A DNA stretch of 41,599 bases from JAMOAW01 sp039908535 (GCA_039908535.1 JAMOAW010000030.1:1-41599), one strand, 5' to 3'; positions 1-8,742 are shown, counted from the first letter of the stretch. Notes: generated by a model from the sequence alone, not told the origin. A program made the numbers and translations.

Positions 1-269
1 AGACCGCCATAATCATGCAGACTGGTTAAAAGCCAAATAAACCCCAAATAAAAATGACCAATACCAAATAAAAAGCCCCAGCCAGCACCCTGCAGCCAAC
101 TACTAACGGCTAAAATGCGTATAAAAATTGCCAAACAAAGAATCAATAACCAAATAATTCCATAAGGTGCAAACCCAAGCGCCGAGAGCGCCCCAACCAC
201 CAACATAAACACGCCAAAAAAAATATTTTTTTGCTGTCTCATCCACAAAGACCATTTATCCATGTTCAT
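1..269 (-). CDS. lnt: Apolipoprotein N-acyltransferase, N-terminal part (cut by window edge)
   Basis: Transfers the third acyl chain to the N-terminal cysteine of lipoproteins at the inner membrane. Only about 89 N-terminal residues lie in the window. They read MNMDKW, then a hydrophobic stretch GALSALGFAPYGIIWLL, a second hydrophobic stretch, and GFLFGIGHFYLGFIWLLTSL, which is the usual N-terminal pattern of Lnt (small-residue first helix with FAPY, then G-x-G-x-F-x-x-G-x-x-W). The catalytic nitrilase domain lies beyond the edge. The start is ATG at 269 or ATG at 263; no strong ribosome site is visible. Position after phoH and ybeY fits the common order miaB-phoH-ybeY-(corC)-lnt, here without corC. 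A terminator-like repeat separates it from ybeY, so it probably has its own promoter. Confidence 0.85.
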   Translation of the reverse strand, partial: MNMDKWSLWMRQQKNIFFGVFMLVVGALSALGFAPYGIIWLLILCLAIFIRILAVSSWLQGAGWGFLFGIGHFYLGFIWLLTSLHDYGG

Positions 270-301
270 TGCTGTTTATTTCGTAACCGTTCATATATTA
301 A

Positions 302-336
302 TAAAAAAAAGGGGTCTGGGGGATTGCCCCCAGGGT
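302..336 (-). terminator. Rho-independent-type terminator after ybeY
   Basis: Read on the minus strand, the 7-bp stem CTGGGGG/CCCCCAG with a 4-nt loop (316-333) is followed by AC, four C and a run of T (complement of 302-310). It lies downstream of ybeY in the direction of transcription and upstream of lnt. It is the core of the repeat element. Confidence 0.65.
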
Positions 337-450
337 TTTGTTTTTGACTTTGCTTTTGAATTCGGTTTTGCTTTCTTCAAATAGCAGGGGGGTTGGGGGA
401 CTGGGGGTTTGGCCTTGGCTTTTTTTTCCCCACTGGGCATCATATTCAAC
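302..450. repeat. Modular palindromic element between ybeY and lnt
   Basis: Copy of the dispersed element. It contains the hairpin CTGGGGGATTGCCCCCAG at 316-333 next to an A-run (302-310), a T/C-rich linker with repeated TTTTGACTTTGC-like words, a G-rich block, and a worn TGCCC/GGGCA end near 430-445. The same modules recur at 18353-18480 and 29237-29434. Confidence 0.85.
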
Positions 451-456
451 AGTCGA

Positions 457-942
457 TCACGCATAAGGATCCCCAATCCCTAACCCAGCCAAAATGGCAA
501 TTTCCAAAGACTCCTGCTCGAAGGCCGCCTGGACCGAGCGTTCATGGTCAAAACCAAGCAAATGCAAAACACCATGCACAACCAAATGGGTCAAATGATC
601 TAAAAAAATTTTGCCTTGCTGCGTGGCCTCATGGGTGATGGTTTCGTAAGAGAGCAGAATATCCCCTAGCAGACGGGGCTCTCCTGGCACACGCTGCAAA
701 GGCGTGGTCTCATCCTCCATGGCAAAAGAGAGGACATTGGTCGGCCGATCAACCCCGCGATAACAACGATTATAGGTTTGTATTTGGGTATCCCCCGTCA
801 ACGTAATGCCCACCTCAACAACTGGCACGGACGGATCATCGCTTGGCAACAGGTGTAATGTGGCAAAAACAGCCGCCCGAATCCGCTCTTCGACATCAGG
901 CCAGTCAGGATGATCTTGATTTATCAGGATGGTTGCCAGCAT
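457..942 (-). CDS. ybeY: Endoribonuclease YbeY (rRNA maturation)
   Basis: Single-strand-specific zinc metallo-RNase used in 16S rRNA 3'-end maturation and ribosome quality control. The protein has 161 residues, normal for the family. The zinc motif H-x3-H-x5-H is visible as HGVLHLLGFDH, preceded by the conserved substrate region with NVLSFAMEDE. I chose ATG at 942 because the family N-terminus (TILINQDHPDWPDVEERI here) begins directly after it. This gives a 38-bp overlap with the 3' end of the upstream HD gene, implying translational coupling. It stops a few bases before a repeat element. Cytoplasmic, ribosome-associated. Confidence 0.95.
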   Translation of the reverse strand: MLATILINQDHPDWPDVEERIRAAVFATLHLLPSDDPSVPVVEVGITLTGDTQIQTYNRCYRGVDRPTNVLSFAMEDETTPLQRVPGEPRLLGDILLSYETITHEATQQGKIFLDHLTHLVVHGVLHLLGFDHERSVQAAFEQESLEIAILAGLGIGDPYA

Positions 943-3169
943 TGCGATTGCCCTCTTTTGTCTGTTTATCCTGATCGGGATAAAGAATGCGATGATGATA
1001 AAAACCAAGGGTTAAAACGCGGGAAAAGGCCTCTTCAATACGAGAAATCTGTCTCAAAGTTAAATGACAATCATCCAGTTGTCCATCGGCAATTTTACTT
1101 GCCACAATGCGCCTGACCATGGCCTGAATTTGCGCTGGATTGGGGGATTTTAAAGTACGGGCAGCGGCTTCAACGGAGTCGGCCAGCATTAAAATGCCCG
1201 ACTCTGGCATGTTTGGCTTGGGCCCCCCATAACGAAAAGGAATCTCTTCTACCGTCTCACCACGCTGTTCGCCCTGCCGAAGTGCCTTATTATAGAAAAA
1301 CTGCAACAACGAGTTGCCATGATGGGTGATGATCGCTTCTCGAATCGGCTCCCCCAGTTTATAACGCAACGCCATCTCCTCCCCATCTTTGACATGAGCC
1401 ATAATCACCTTGGTGGACATGGTCGGCGAAAGCAGGTCATGACGATTTATTCCAGATTGATTTTCAATAAAATAGTGGGGTTTGGAAAGTTTGCCAATAT
1501 CATGATACATGGCCATCACCCGCGCCAATAGAGGATTGGCACCAATCACCTCAGCAGCAGCCTCAGTGAGATTGCCCATCATCACCGAATGATGATAGGT
1601 GCCAGGCGCACGCAAAGAGAGCTGTTTCAACAATGGATGATCCCCGCTGGCCAGCTCTAAAAGACGTGAGTCGGTCATGACATTAAACAATGATTCCAAA
1701 AGAGGAATCAATGCCAATCCCCACAAAGCCGCTAACAATCCACTGGTAAAGGCCATCAAAGCCCCCATCAACCAATCCCAGGATGGGGCACTGCCATCCA
1801 AGGACTCCACCACCGGAACCGCCAACATTTGCATAAAACCGATCCAGACCCCCGCCCGCAACACATCAAAACGGCGACGACTGGAACGTAAAGTAATGGC
1901 ACCCGTCAACGAACCAATCATATGATATATAAAAAAAGGCAAACCACCATCGGCCAATAAAGCCACCAATATGGATAAAATCGTCCCCAAAATAAGGGCA
2001 CAACCGGGTAATTCACTCATCGTTAAAATGGCCAAGGCAGCCCCCATAGAGGGATGCGGCAAATAAGAACCCCACTTTTCCGGCCATTGCAGCAGGTTGG
2101 ACAAGCCTTGCCCTATGGCAAAAGTGATCGATGCAATAAGCGCCGTCACCAAAAGAATAGCACCCAAAACATATATTTTTTTGCGCTCTCCAGGCAGATA
2201 TGGATGGGTCAAACGCATAAAAAAATGGCCTAGCAATAAAAACAAAGTCAACGTCAATGCCAAGGCATCTATTTTTAAGCGCACCGCCTCGGTAATCTCC
2301 GCCCCTTCTCGAACGATAATCTGTCCCCGTTTGGCTTGAAAAAAAACAGGCTCCACCGCATCAAAGGCTTTTTGACGACGCATTTGGGTTTCAGCCAAGT
2401 TTAAAACCAAATTGGGACGAATTTGAGATTGTACTTGTGTCACAATCCATGTCCGCAATTTTTTAGAAATGGGGGCCAAACGCTCAATGGCACTTTCCGC
2501 CAACAGACGACGCATCCCAGATAAATCAATCAGATTTTCCGAACCAGACAGCTTTTCTTCAAAGTTATCCACAATAGAATGGATCGTATAAACCTTCTTT
2601 TGCATATCTTTTAAATTTTCAGGACCACCAACCACACGCTGACCATTATATTGGGAAACCCAGGCCCGAATCTGTCGGGCAACGGCCATCAGGTCAGGTT
2701 CCGCCAATAGAAGATCAAAAATCTCTGGCGTAACCTCTTGCTCTTCCATTTTTTGGATAAAAGAGTCTAAAAAGGTGGATTTGGAGGTTTCAGAAATGTT
2801 GGTGCGGATGGATTCAAGCCAACTTAAGGCATCTTCAAATAAAAGAATAATGGGTTCCGGCATATTCGGATCCCAATCGTATACCGGAGCCACCGCCAAA
2901 GCCGCCTCTTGACGACGATTACGGGTGGTCTCTTTATCTTCGATCAAAAGATCTTGATCCGCCCGCACATTATGATTCGCAATTTCACCAATTTCAGGTA
3001 AATAGGAGTGTCGCAAAACCGCGGGGGAGTAGATGAGGGTCAAAAGCAGTATTAAAACTATAAAAATGGTGCCATCCAGCACCGAAGGCAAAGATTGCAG
3101 ATGCCGCTTAGGGCTATCCCCAAGCCTTCGAAATCCTTTGCTCTCCTCTTTGGTCCATTCTTGGATCAT
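905..3169 (-). CDS. 7TM-HD membrane phosphohydrolase (PgpH-like HDIG protein)
   Basis: A 754-residue membrane protein. One N-terminal transmembrane segment (about residues 34-54) is followed by a long extracytoplasmic region of about 240 residues, a cluster of transmembrane segments (about 300-500), and a cytoplasmic HD domain with H...H...HD. The signature MYHDIGKLSKPHYF is near residue 556, preceded by PGTYHHSVMMGNL. This is the 7TMR-HD architecture whose best-known member, PgpH, degrades c-di-AMP in Firmicutes. The substrate in this lineage is unknown, so no symbol is given. It overlaps phoH upstream by 4 bp (ATGA) and ybeY downstream by 38 bp, so the three genes look like one transcription unit. 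The placement between phoH and ybeY is seen in several bacterial groups. Confidence 0.9.
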   Translation of the reverse strand: MIQEWTKEESKGFRRLGDSPKRHLQSLPSVLDGTIFIVLILLLTLIYSPAVLRHSYLPEIGEIANHNVRADQDLLIEDKETTRNRRQEAALAVAPVYDWDPNMPEPIILLFEDALSWLESIRTNISETSKSTFLDSFIQKMEEQEVTPEIFDLLLAEPDLMAVARQIRAWVSQYNGQRVVGGPENLKDMQKKVYTIHSIVDNFEEKLSGSENLIDLSGMRRLLAESAIERLAPISKKLRTWIVTQVQSQIRPNLVLNLAETQMRRQKAFDAVEPVFFQAKRGQIIVREGAEITEAVRLKIDALALTLTLFLLLGHFFMRLTHPYLPGERKKIYVLGAILLVTALIASITFAIGQGLSNLLQWPEKWGSYLPHPSMGAALAILTMSELPGCALILGTILSILVALLADGGLPFFIYHMIGSLTGAITLRSSRRRFDVLRAGVWIGFMQMLAVPVVESLDGSAPSWDWLMGALMAFTSGLLAALWGLALIPLLESLFNVMTDSRLLELASGDHPLLKQLSLRAPGTYHHSVMMGNLTEAAAEVIGANPLLARVMAMYHDIGKLSKPHYFIENQSGINRHDLLSPTMSTKVIMAHVKDGEEMALRYKLGEPIREAIITHHGNSLLQFFYNKALRQGEQRGETVEEIPFRYGGPKPNMPESGILMLADSVEAAARTLKSPNPAQIQAMVRRIVASKIADGQLDDCHLTLRQISRIEEAFSRVLTLGFYHHRILYPDQDKQTKEGNRNAGNHPDKSRSS

Positions 3170-4095
3170 AAACTGGAAACCGTTGCAAAACGTGACCTGA
3201 CCGCCGCCGTCTCGTAAGCGCGAACGATCCGACGCACCAAAGAACTCCTAACCACATCCCCTGAAGAAAAAGAGACCACCCCAACTCCCTCTATAGGCAA
3301 ATCAATTTGCGTGATATCGCCACACACCACGGCCCGTGCCCCCTCTCCCAATCTGGTTAAAAACATTTTCATCTGCATAGAGGTGGTATTTTGCGCCTCA
3401 TCTAAAATAATAAAGGAGTCATGAAAGGTTCGACCACGCATATAAGCCAGCGAAGCAATCTCCAAAACGTTGCGTCCCAGCATCTGCTCCACCTTCTCTG
3501 CTCCAAGCATATCATAAAGGGCATCGTAAAGTGGACGTAAAAAAGGATCCACCTTCGCTTGCAGATCCCCTGGCAAAAAACCCAGCCGCTCTCCTGCTTC
3601 CACTGCTGGCCGGGTCAGGATAATACGGTTGAGGCGATTTTCTAAAAAGGCCATCACCGCCACTGCCACCGCCAAATAGGTCTTACCCGTCCCTGCGGGA
3701 CCAATGGCCAAGGTCAGCTCATTTTTAGATAACGATTCCAAATAAGCCGCCTGCCGTGAGGTTCGGGGTGCTATGGAGCGCCGTGGTGTTTTAAGCACCC
3801 ACTCTTTTGCAAACAGTTTACCAAGAGAACCCGCCTCTGCCAATGCATGAATACCCGCCTCCACCGATTCACCATTCACACGCCCCCCTTGTTCCAGAGT
3901 GGCATAAAGGGTATTCAATAAACAGCGTACTTGGTCCACCCGCTCTTTCTCTGGACCACGAATCACCACCGCGTTGCCCAAAGGATCTATTTTCACCGCC
4001 ATATGCGCGGCAATCTGTTTAAGATGGGCATCACACTCGCCAAATAGAGCGAGAGCCAAGGCATTATTTGGAAATTCGATTAATTCAGTAGACAG
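3166..4095 (-). CDS. phoH: PhoH-like ATPase (YbeZ)
   Basis: Cytoplasmic P-loop ATPase that partners YbeY and is linked to RNA metabolism. It has an N-terminal KH-like region, a Walker A motif GPAGTGKT (about residue 131) and a Walker B-type segment FIILDEAQNTT, and ends in the family's conserved FATVSSL-type tail region. From the first conventional start (TTG 4059) the protein would have 297 residues and lack the family's first residues. The same frame continues upstream as STELIEFPNNALALALFGE, matching the usual N-terminus, with a stop further up and no ATG/GTG/TTG. I therefore propose CTG at 4095, preceded by GGGGA at good spacing (309 residues). The start is uncertain; the gene identity is not. 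It overlaps the HD gene by ATGA. Confidence 0.92.
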   Translation of the reverse strand: MSTELIEFPNNALALALFGECDAHLKQIAAHMAVKIDPLGNAVVIRGPEKERVDQVRCLLNTLYATLEQGGRVNGESVEAGIHALAEAGSLGKLFAKEWVLKTPRRSIAPRTSRQAAYLESLSKNELTLAIGPAGTGKTYLAVAVAVMAFLENRLNRIILTRPAVEAGERLGFLPGDLQAKVDPFLRPLYDALYDMLGAEKVEQMLGRNVLEIASLAYMRGRTFHDSFIILDEAQNTTSMQMKMFLTRLGEGARAVVCGDITQIDLPIEGVGVVSFSSGDVVRSSLVRRIVRAYETAAVRSRFATVSSL

Positions 4096-4138
4096 TGGTT
4101 CATCCCCATGTTATCCAGCGTTACCCCCCAATCTCATT

Positions 4139-4268
4139 GAACATAATGCCCTGCGGGCAAAAAAAAATCAAAGGCCAAACCCTGGGGGATGAATCCCCCA
4201 GACCCCCTCTTTTTTTTTAAAGAATTAAAAGAAAAGGGTGGGGCGGTTCTGGGCCCCCCAAGATCTTG
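4139..4268. repeat. Modular palindromic element between miaB and phoH
   Basis: Near-complete family II copy: TGCCCTGCGGGCA palindrome (4147-4159), A-rich linker, hairpin CTGGGGGATGAATCCCCCAG (4182-4201), T-run (4209-4218), then a GGGTGGGG block and a C-run ending CAAGATCTTG directly before the miaB stop codon. The T-run faces the plus strand, opposite to the flanking genes. Confidence 0.85.
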
Positions 4269-5594
4269 TTATGCCAAAATGCCACGCAGCGAATTGGGCA
4301 ACCCTTCGGTGATCTTGACCGAGACGATGCACCCCAATAAATTTTCCGAACTGGGAAAATTGACACGACGAAAATCGGGGGCGCGTCCCACCCACTCCCC
4401 TGGATGACGTGGCGAGGCACCCTCCACCAAAACCGCTTCAATCCGCCCCACCCGTTGACGATTTTTTCGTAACTGTACGTCATTTAAAACCTTTTGCAAA
4501 ACAGCCAGCCGTTGACTGCCCACCTCTTTGCTCACCACCCCATCCAGCTCCAAGGCCGACGTTCCCGGCCTGGGGGAGTATTGAAAAGAGTAGGCATGGT
4601 CAAACCCCACCCGCTCGACCATCGCCAAAGTTTCGGCAAAATCGGCCTCGGTCTCACCTGGAAAGCCAACAATAAAATCAGAAGCTATGGCACCATCCGG
4701 GCAGAGATGACGAAAACGGTCCACCCACTCTAAATATTCCGCTACTGTGTGGCCCCGACCCATACGCTGTAAAATACGGTCTGAACCACTTTGCAACGGC
4801 AAATGCAAATAAGGACACAATTCCGGGAGTTCAGCAAAAATTTCCAATAAATCGGCATTCATATCCGCCGGATGGGAGGTGACAAAACGAATCCGTTTGA
4901 CACCAGAAACCAAGGCCACCCGACGAATCAAAAGGGCCAAGTCATACACCACCCCTTCGGCATCCCGGCCTTGATAGGCGTTGACATTTTGTCCCAAGAG
5001 TTGCACCTCCAAACACCCTTGGGACACCAATCCCGTCACCTCGTGTAAAATATCCTCCACAGGCCGGCTCCACTCCCGACCACGGGTGTAGGGAACCACA
5101 CAAAAGGCGCAAAAACGGTCGCATCCCTCTTGAACCGTCACCGAGGCCACCGAACTGGTGCTGCTCTGCTGCGGTAAAAGGTCAAATTTAGGCTCTTCCG
5201 GGATGGAGCTATCGCCAATATGTCCCCCATCACGCTTAAGACGATCCAACATTTTAGGCAAAAGATGATAATTTTGCGGCCCAAAAACCAAGTCTACATA
5301 GGGAGCGCGACGAAAAATCAACTCCCCTTGCGCCTGTCCCACACAGCCACCCACGGCAAATAGGGTTTTTTTCCCACGCATTCCTTTGCGCAAACGGCCC
5401 AACTCGGAGAATAATTTTTCCTCAGCCTTTTCGCGAATATGACAGGTATTAAAAATCACCAAATCGGCCTGAGCCGGATCTTCCACCAATCCATACCCAT
5501 GACTTTGCGCCAACAGATCGGCCATGCGCGTGGAGTCGTAGCTGTTCATTTGACAGCCAAAGGTACGAATATAAAGCCCCTTTTGCTGTGCCAT
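4269..5594 (-). CDS. miaB: tRNA-2-methylthio-N6-dimethylallyladenosine synthase MiaB
   Basis: Radical-SAM methylthiotransferase that adds the 2-methylthio group to i6A37 in tRNAs reading U-starting codons. It has 441 residues. The N-terminal UPF0004 domain holds its cysteines (TFGCQMNSYDS, NTCHIREKAEEK, VGGCVGQAQG) for the auxiliary cluster. The radical-SAM motif is CDRFCAFCVVPYTRG (CxxxCxxC). A C-terminal TRAM-type domain (VLVEGASPRHPGEWVGRAPDFRRVNF) follows. ATG at 5594 sits in a TGATG junction with the coaD stop; a GTG one codon upstream is possible. The first gene of the miaB-phoH-HD-ybeY group, it ends exactly at a repeat element. Confidence 0.95.
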   Translation of the reverse strand: MAQQKGLYIRTFGCQMNSYDSTRMADLLAQSHGYGLVEDPAQADLVIFNTCHIREKAEEKLFSELGRLRKGMRGKKTLFAVGGCVGQAQGELIFRRAPYVDLVFGPQNYHLLPKMLDRLKRDGGHIGDSSIPEEPKFDLLPQQSSTSSVASVTVQEGCDRFCAFCVVPYTRGREWSRPVEDILHEVTGLVSQGCLEVQLLGQNVNAYQGRDAEGVVYDLALLIRRVALVSGVKRIRFVTSHPADMNADLLEIFAELPELCPYLHLPLQSGSDRILQRMGRGHTVAEYLEWVDRFRHLCPDGAIASDFIVGFPGETEADFAETLAMVERVGFDHAYSFQYSPRPGTSALELDGVVSKEVGSQRLAVLQKVLNDVQLRKNRQRVGRIEAVLVEGASPRHPGEWVGRAPDFRRVNFPSSENLLGCIVSVKITEGLPNSLRGILA

Positions 5595-6097
5595 CACAAC
5601 AATTGCTCTTCTTTAAAGTGTTGGCTTTTTGCAGTCAAAGCCGCCGCCACCCCGATCGGAACAAACGGGCCAACATCACCGCCCATCATGGCGATCTCCT
5701 TGACCAAACGAGAGGAGATAAACGTGGTGGATTCGCTCGACATTAAAAAAATGGTCTCCATCTGGGCATTTAATTTGCGATTCATGGCGGCCATTTGAAA
5801 TTCATACTCAAAATCAGAGACGGCCCGCAACCCCCGCAAGACCGCCGTTGCCCCAACCCGATCGGCAAAATCGACCAACAACCCCTCCAATCGACACACC
5901 TCGACTCCCGGAAGGTGGCTCACGCTCTCTTGTAAAAATTCCAAACGTTGTTCCAGTGAAAAAAGGCGTTTCTTCTCCAAATTAACCGCCACCCCGACAA
6001 TCAAGCGGTCAAAAAGACGTGTGCCACGCGTAATGATATCCAAATGGCCAAAGGTCACGGGGTCAAAGGTTCCTGGATAAACGGCTACTGTTTGCAT
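5594..6097 (-). CDS. coaD: Phosphopantetheine adenylyltransferase CoaD
   Basis: Catalyses ATP + 4'-phosphopantetheine to dephospho-CoA + PPi, the fourth step of coenzyme A synthesis. It has 167 residues, typical length. The nucleotidyltransferase motif GTFDPVTFGHLDII lies at the N-terminus. ISSRLVKEIA (the ISSTxxR-like motif) and VLRGLRAVSDFEYEFQMA are also present. It lies 24 bp downstream of rsmD, the standard rsmD-coaD pairing, and its stop overlaps the miaB start (TGATG). Upstream of ATG 6097 no strong Shine-Dalgarno site is visible, so coupling to rsmD is possible. Confidence 0.96.
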   Translation of the reverse strand: MQTVAVYPGTFDPVTFGHLDIITRGTRLFDRLIVGVAVNLEKKRLFSLEQRLEFLQESVSHLPGVEVCRLEGLLVDFADRVGATAVLRGLRAVSDFEYEFQMAAMNRKLNAQMETIFLMSSESTTFISSRLVKEIAMMGGDVGPFVPIGVAAALTAKSQHFKEEQLL

Positions 6098-6121
6098 AAC
6101 TTAGGGAATCCTATAGATCGA

Positions 6122-6715
6122 TTAATTTTTTTTTGCAACCTCTTGCCAGTTCCAAAAAGAGACCACCGAATCTCCAAAGCGTCTGGCCTGCTGTAACCGC
6201 CAAGGAGGCCCCACGGCATGCAAAGGGAGTTCGGCTTCATGTTCGGCAACGATACACCCCTCCGGGTGGACAATCTCTCTGTCGGCTAGGGTGGCCAACG
6301 TCGATTGAATCATACCTTTATGATATGGTGGATCCAGAAAAATAAAATGAAAAGGAAAAATTTTTGAATAGTGCTGTTTTAATCGGGCAAAGGTCGTTGG
6401 GGTTAAAACCGAACCGCAGTGCAAGGTGGCCCGCTCCGTCAACCGACAGGCGGCAAGATTGTTGCGTATGGCATGAATAGAATCTGGAAAAATATCTATA
6501 AAACAAGCAAATTCCGCCCCACGACTCAACGCTTCAATCCCCAAACTCCCCGCACCCGCACATAAATCCATCACATGCGCCCCCGGCATCTGTTCAAACA
6601 AAATACTAAAAATCGCCTCCCGCACCCGCTCCGTTGTTGGTCGCACCCGATCCCCTTTGGGCACCTGCAAATGAATCCCCCGACAGCCCCCCCCACAAAC
6701 CCGAATATGAGCCAT
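6122..6715 (-). CDS. rsmD: 16S rRNA (guanine966-N2)-methyltransferase RsmD
   Basis: Methylates G966 of 16S rRNA using S-adenosylmethionine. It has 197 residues. It shows the RsmD N-terminus (RVCGGGCRGIHLQVPKGDRVRPTTERVREAIFS in parts), the SAM-binding segment VMDLCAGAGSLGIEALSRGA, and the catalytic N6/N2-methylase motif DPPYHKG. ATG at 6715 is preceded by AAGGAGG at a short distance. It heads the minus-strand block and faces a composite repeat region and a divergently transcribed glycosyltransferase gene. Confidence 0.94.
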   Translation of the reverse strand: MAHIRVCGGGCRGIHLQVPKGDRVRPTTERVREAIFSILFEQMPGAHVMDLCAGAGSLGIEALSRGAEFACFIDIFPDSIHAIRNNLAACRLTERATLHCGSVLTPTTFARLKQHYSKIFPFHFIFLDPPYHKGMIQSTLATLADREIVHPEGCIVAEHEAELPLHAVGPPWRLQQARRFGDSVVSFWNWQEVAKKN

Positions 6716-6751
6716 AATCCTCCTTTTTTCAACAGTCGGTTAGATCATTCA

Positions 6752-7080
6752 TACCAATTTGCGTCCAATAAAATATTATTGGAGGGGTCCGGGGAGCGTC
6801 ACGCTCCCCGGCGGAGGTTTGGAGGCAGAGCCTCCAAGGTGTTGCTTTTGAATTTGTTTTTGACTTTATAGCCCCCAAGCAGGGGGGGTTGGGGGGTGCA
6901 ACCCCCCAAGGTCTTGTTTTTAATTTTTCCCATAGGCGTGATGGTTACGACATGAACATGATGCCCTGCGGGCATAAAAAAATCAAAGACAAAACCCTGG
7001 GGGCAATCCCCCAGACCCCTTTTTTTTTAAATAATCAAACCAAAAAACAGACGACCACGGTTAAGTGTGGTGGTACCCTT
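6752..7080. repeat. Composite of repeat modules between rsmD and glycosyltransferase gene
   Basis: This fills most of the 464-bp gap. A family III part (6752-6955) begins ATACCAATTTGCGTCCAATA, has hairpins around GGAGCGTCACGCTCC and GGAGGCAGAGCCTCC, a G-rich block, and ends near GGCGTGATGGTTACGACATG. It is followed by a TGCCCTGCGGGCA module (6963-6975), the hairpin CTGGGGGCAATCCCCCAG (6997-7014) with T-run, and a family I end (7047-7077, ACGACCACGGTTAAGTGTGG, ending GGTACC). The family III part has inverted copies at 12930-13107 and 41440-41599. The remaining 100 bp before the plus-strand gene are AT-rich and presumably hold its promoter; I see no convincing -35/-10 pair. Confidence 0.85.
6997..7028 (+). 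terminator. Terminator-like hairpin upstream of glycosyltransferase gene
   Basis: CTGGGGGCAATCCCCCAG (6997-7014) followed by ACCCC and nine T (7020-7028). It would stop plus-strand readthrough before the gene at 7180, so it may insulate that gene's promoter. Confidence 0.55.
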
Positions 7081-7179
7081 CTTAAATCAACCGATACTAT
7101 AGAAAAACAGGATATAAATACGCTATCCTAAACTTTAAAAGCAAAATAACCTTCTTGAGTTAGGGATATCTTATACAAT

Positions 7180-8463
7180 ATGGCCAACCTTAAATCAAAA
7201 CGCGTATTGCTGATAGCGTTTCACTTTCCACCCGCGCGTGGTGCCAGTGGTCTGCAAAGAACGCTTAAATTTGCCCGCGATCTGCCCACTTTTGGCTGGG
7301 AGCCTCTCCTTTTGACGGCCCATCCTCGCGCCCATCTGCTCACCGGCGCGGAGCAAATGGCCGATATACCCAGCTCTATGCCCATTCATCGCGCCTTCGC
7401 CTTGGATGCAGCGCGCCATCTCGCCATTGCTGGCCGATTTCCACGTTTGTTGGCCTTGCCCGATCGTTGGTCCAGTTGGTGGTTGGGGGCCATTCCGACC
7501 GGATTGCGGATGATTCAACGCTATCGCCCCCAGGTGATTTGGTCCACACACCCTATCGCCACCGCCCACCTAATCGGGCTTACCTTGCATCGTTTGACCG
7601 CTCTACCCTGGATTGCCGATTTTCGAGATCCCATGGTCACACCGGTCTATCCAGAAGATCAACGGGTGCGTAAGGTCTACCGTTGGTTGGAACAACGCGC
7701 CCTTACCAGCTGCACAAAAGCGGTGGTGGTCACCCCTGGCATGGCCGATCTTTATCATTCCCGTTACCCACAGTTGCCCCAACATCACCTGACGGTCATC
7801 ACCAATGGCTATGACGAAAACGATTTTTCCTCTGTACATGCCGAGACAAATAAACCAAAAAAAAAATTTCTCGAACTGCTGCACAGCGGACACCTCTATC
7901 CCAACCCCGCCCATCGTGATCCAACCGCTTTTTTACAAGCCTTGGGTCATCTCAAACAACTGGGAATCGTGGCCGCAACCCATGGCCCCACCGCCATCGG
8001 TCTCTTAGTGCGCCTGCGCGCATCGGGGGATGAACGACGTTTGGCTCAAATCATTGCCGAAAATCAGCTAAACGATATGGTTTTTCTAGAAAATTACCTC
8101 CCCTTTAAAGAGGCCTTGCAAGAAATGATAAACGCAGATGGCCTGCTCCTGTTTCAAGGACCAGACCTCTCAACGCAAATTCCTGGCAAATTATTTGAAT
8201 ATTTTCGGGTCCAAAAACCCATTCTGGCCTTAACAGGCCCAGGGGGAGATACCGATCGATTATTGCGCCAAGTAGGTATAACACCTGTGGCTGGAGTGGC
8301 AGATCAAGAAAATATTGTGCGCAACTTACCGGGTTTTCTCACAGCCATCCGGCAAGGAACGGCCCCTGTTGTTCAGGCCTGTACTATAGAAAGGTTTTCC
8401 AGACAGGCCCGTGCACAGGAGTTGGCACAATTATTTGATCAGGTGATGGGTGAACAACCTTAG
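7180..8463 (+). CDS. GT-B family glycosyltransferase (group 1/GT4-like)
   Basis: A 427-residue protein with the two Rossmann-like halves of GT-B enzymes. The N-terminus RVLLIAFHFPPARGASGLQR is the typical acceptor-side loop, and IWSTHPIATAHLIG and WIADFRDP follow. The C-terminal half has LLHSGHLYPNPAHRDP and a donor-side region with FKEALQEMINADGLLLFQGP, then QIPGKLFEYFRVQKPILAL, where the glutamate in KLFEYF matches the usual donor-binding position. No transmembrane segment is evident. It probably acts at the cytoplasmic face in surface-polysaccharide synthesis; sugar and acceptor cannot be told. It stands alone: divergent from rsmD and convergent with a small minus-strand gene whose stop is 13 bp away. 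Confidence 0.85.
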   Translation: MANLKSKRVLLIAFHFPPARGASGLQRTLKFARDLPTFGWEPLLLTAHPRAHLLTGAEQMADIPSSMPIHRAFALDAARHLAIAGRFPRLLALPDRWSSWWLGAIPTGLRMIQRYRPQVIWSTHPIATAHLIGLTLHRLTALPWIADFRDPMVTPVYPEDQRVRKVYRWLEQRALTSCTKAVVVTPGMADLYHSRYPQLPQHHLTVITNGYDENDFSSVHAETNKPKKKFLELLHSGHLYPNPAHRDPTAFLQALGHLKQLGIVAATHGPTAIGLLVRLRASGDERRLAQIIAENQLNDMVFLENYLPFKEALQEMINADGLLLFQGPDLSTQIPGKLFEYFRVQKPILALTGPGGDTDRLLRQVGITPVAGVADQENIVRNLPGFLTAIRQGTAPVVQACTIERFSRQARAQELAQLFDQVMGEQP

Positions 8464-8476
8464 CAAATGATTTTTA

Positions 8477-8629
8477 TCACTGTTTTTGTGGAAAAATCCC
8501 ATTGCTACGCGAAAGCTTTTGCTGATAACGATTCCGGTCTCGATAATCCGCAAAAGCGTGAATAAAGATGATCAACAGCACAATAAAAAAGTAGCCACTA
8601 ATCGCCAAAATTGGGGAATCCATAAACAT
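8477..8629 (-). CDS. Small single-pass membrane protein, 50 residues
   Basis: Unrecognised. The reading frame from ATG 8629 encodes MFMDSPILAISGYFFIVLLI and continues with IFIHAFADYRDRNRYQQK. This is one clear transmembrane helix (about residues 7-25) followed by a charged cytoplasmic-looking tail. The start is supported by GGAAAG about 7 bases upstream. It lies downstream of hemL on the same strand, separated by about 190 bp containing a long inverted repeat. The layout (short polar N-terminus, helix, basic tail) resembles small accessory subunits of membrane complexes, but I assign no function. Confidence 0.55.
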   Translation of the reverse strand: MFMDSPILAISGYFFIVLLIIFIHAFADYRDRNRYQQKLSRSNGIFPQKQ

Positions 8630-8742
8630 TTTTTTCTTTCCATTTTTAAAAGCGGAACAAGTCCATTGTTGGTAAACGGTCAAACCAAGACTTGGCTGTA
8701 TTAGCAATTATAAGGCCAATCTATATTTGGATGCCGATACCC

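Noticed and set aside
6889..7131. Open frames within the repeat region upstream of 7180 (and similar ones at 4217-4483, 12681-13308, 37091-37297)
   Set aside because: They consist of translated repeat modules (proline-, glycine- and lysine-rich strings) that recur wherever the element occurs. They are by-products of the repeats.
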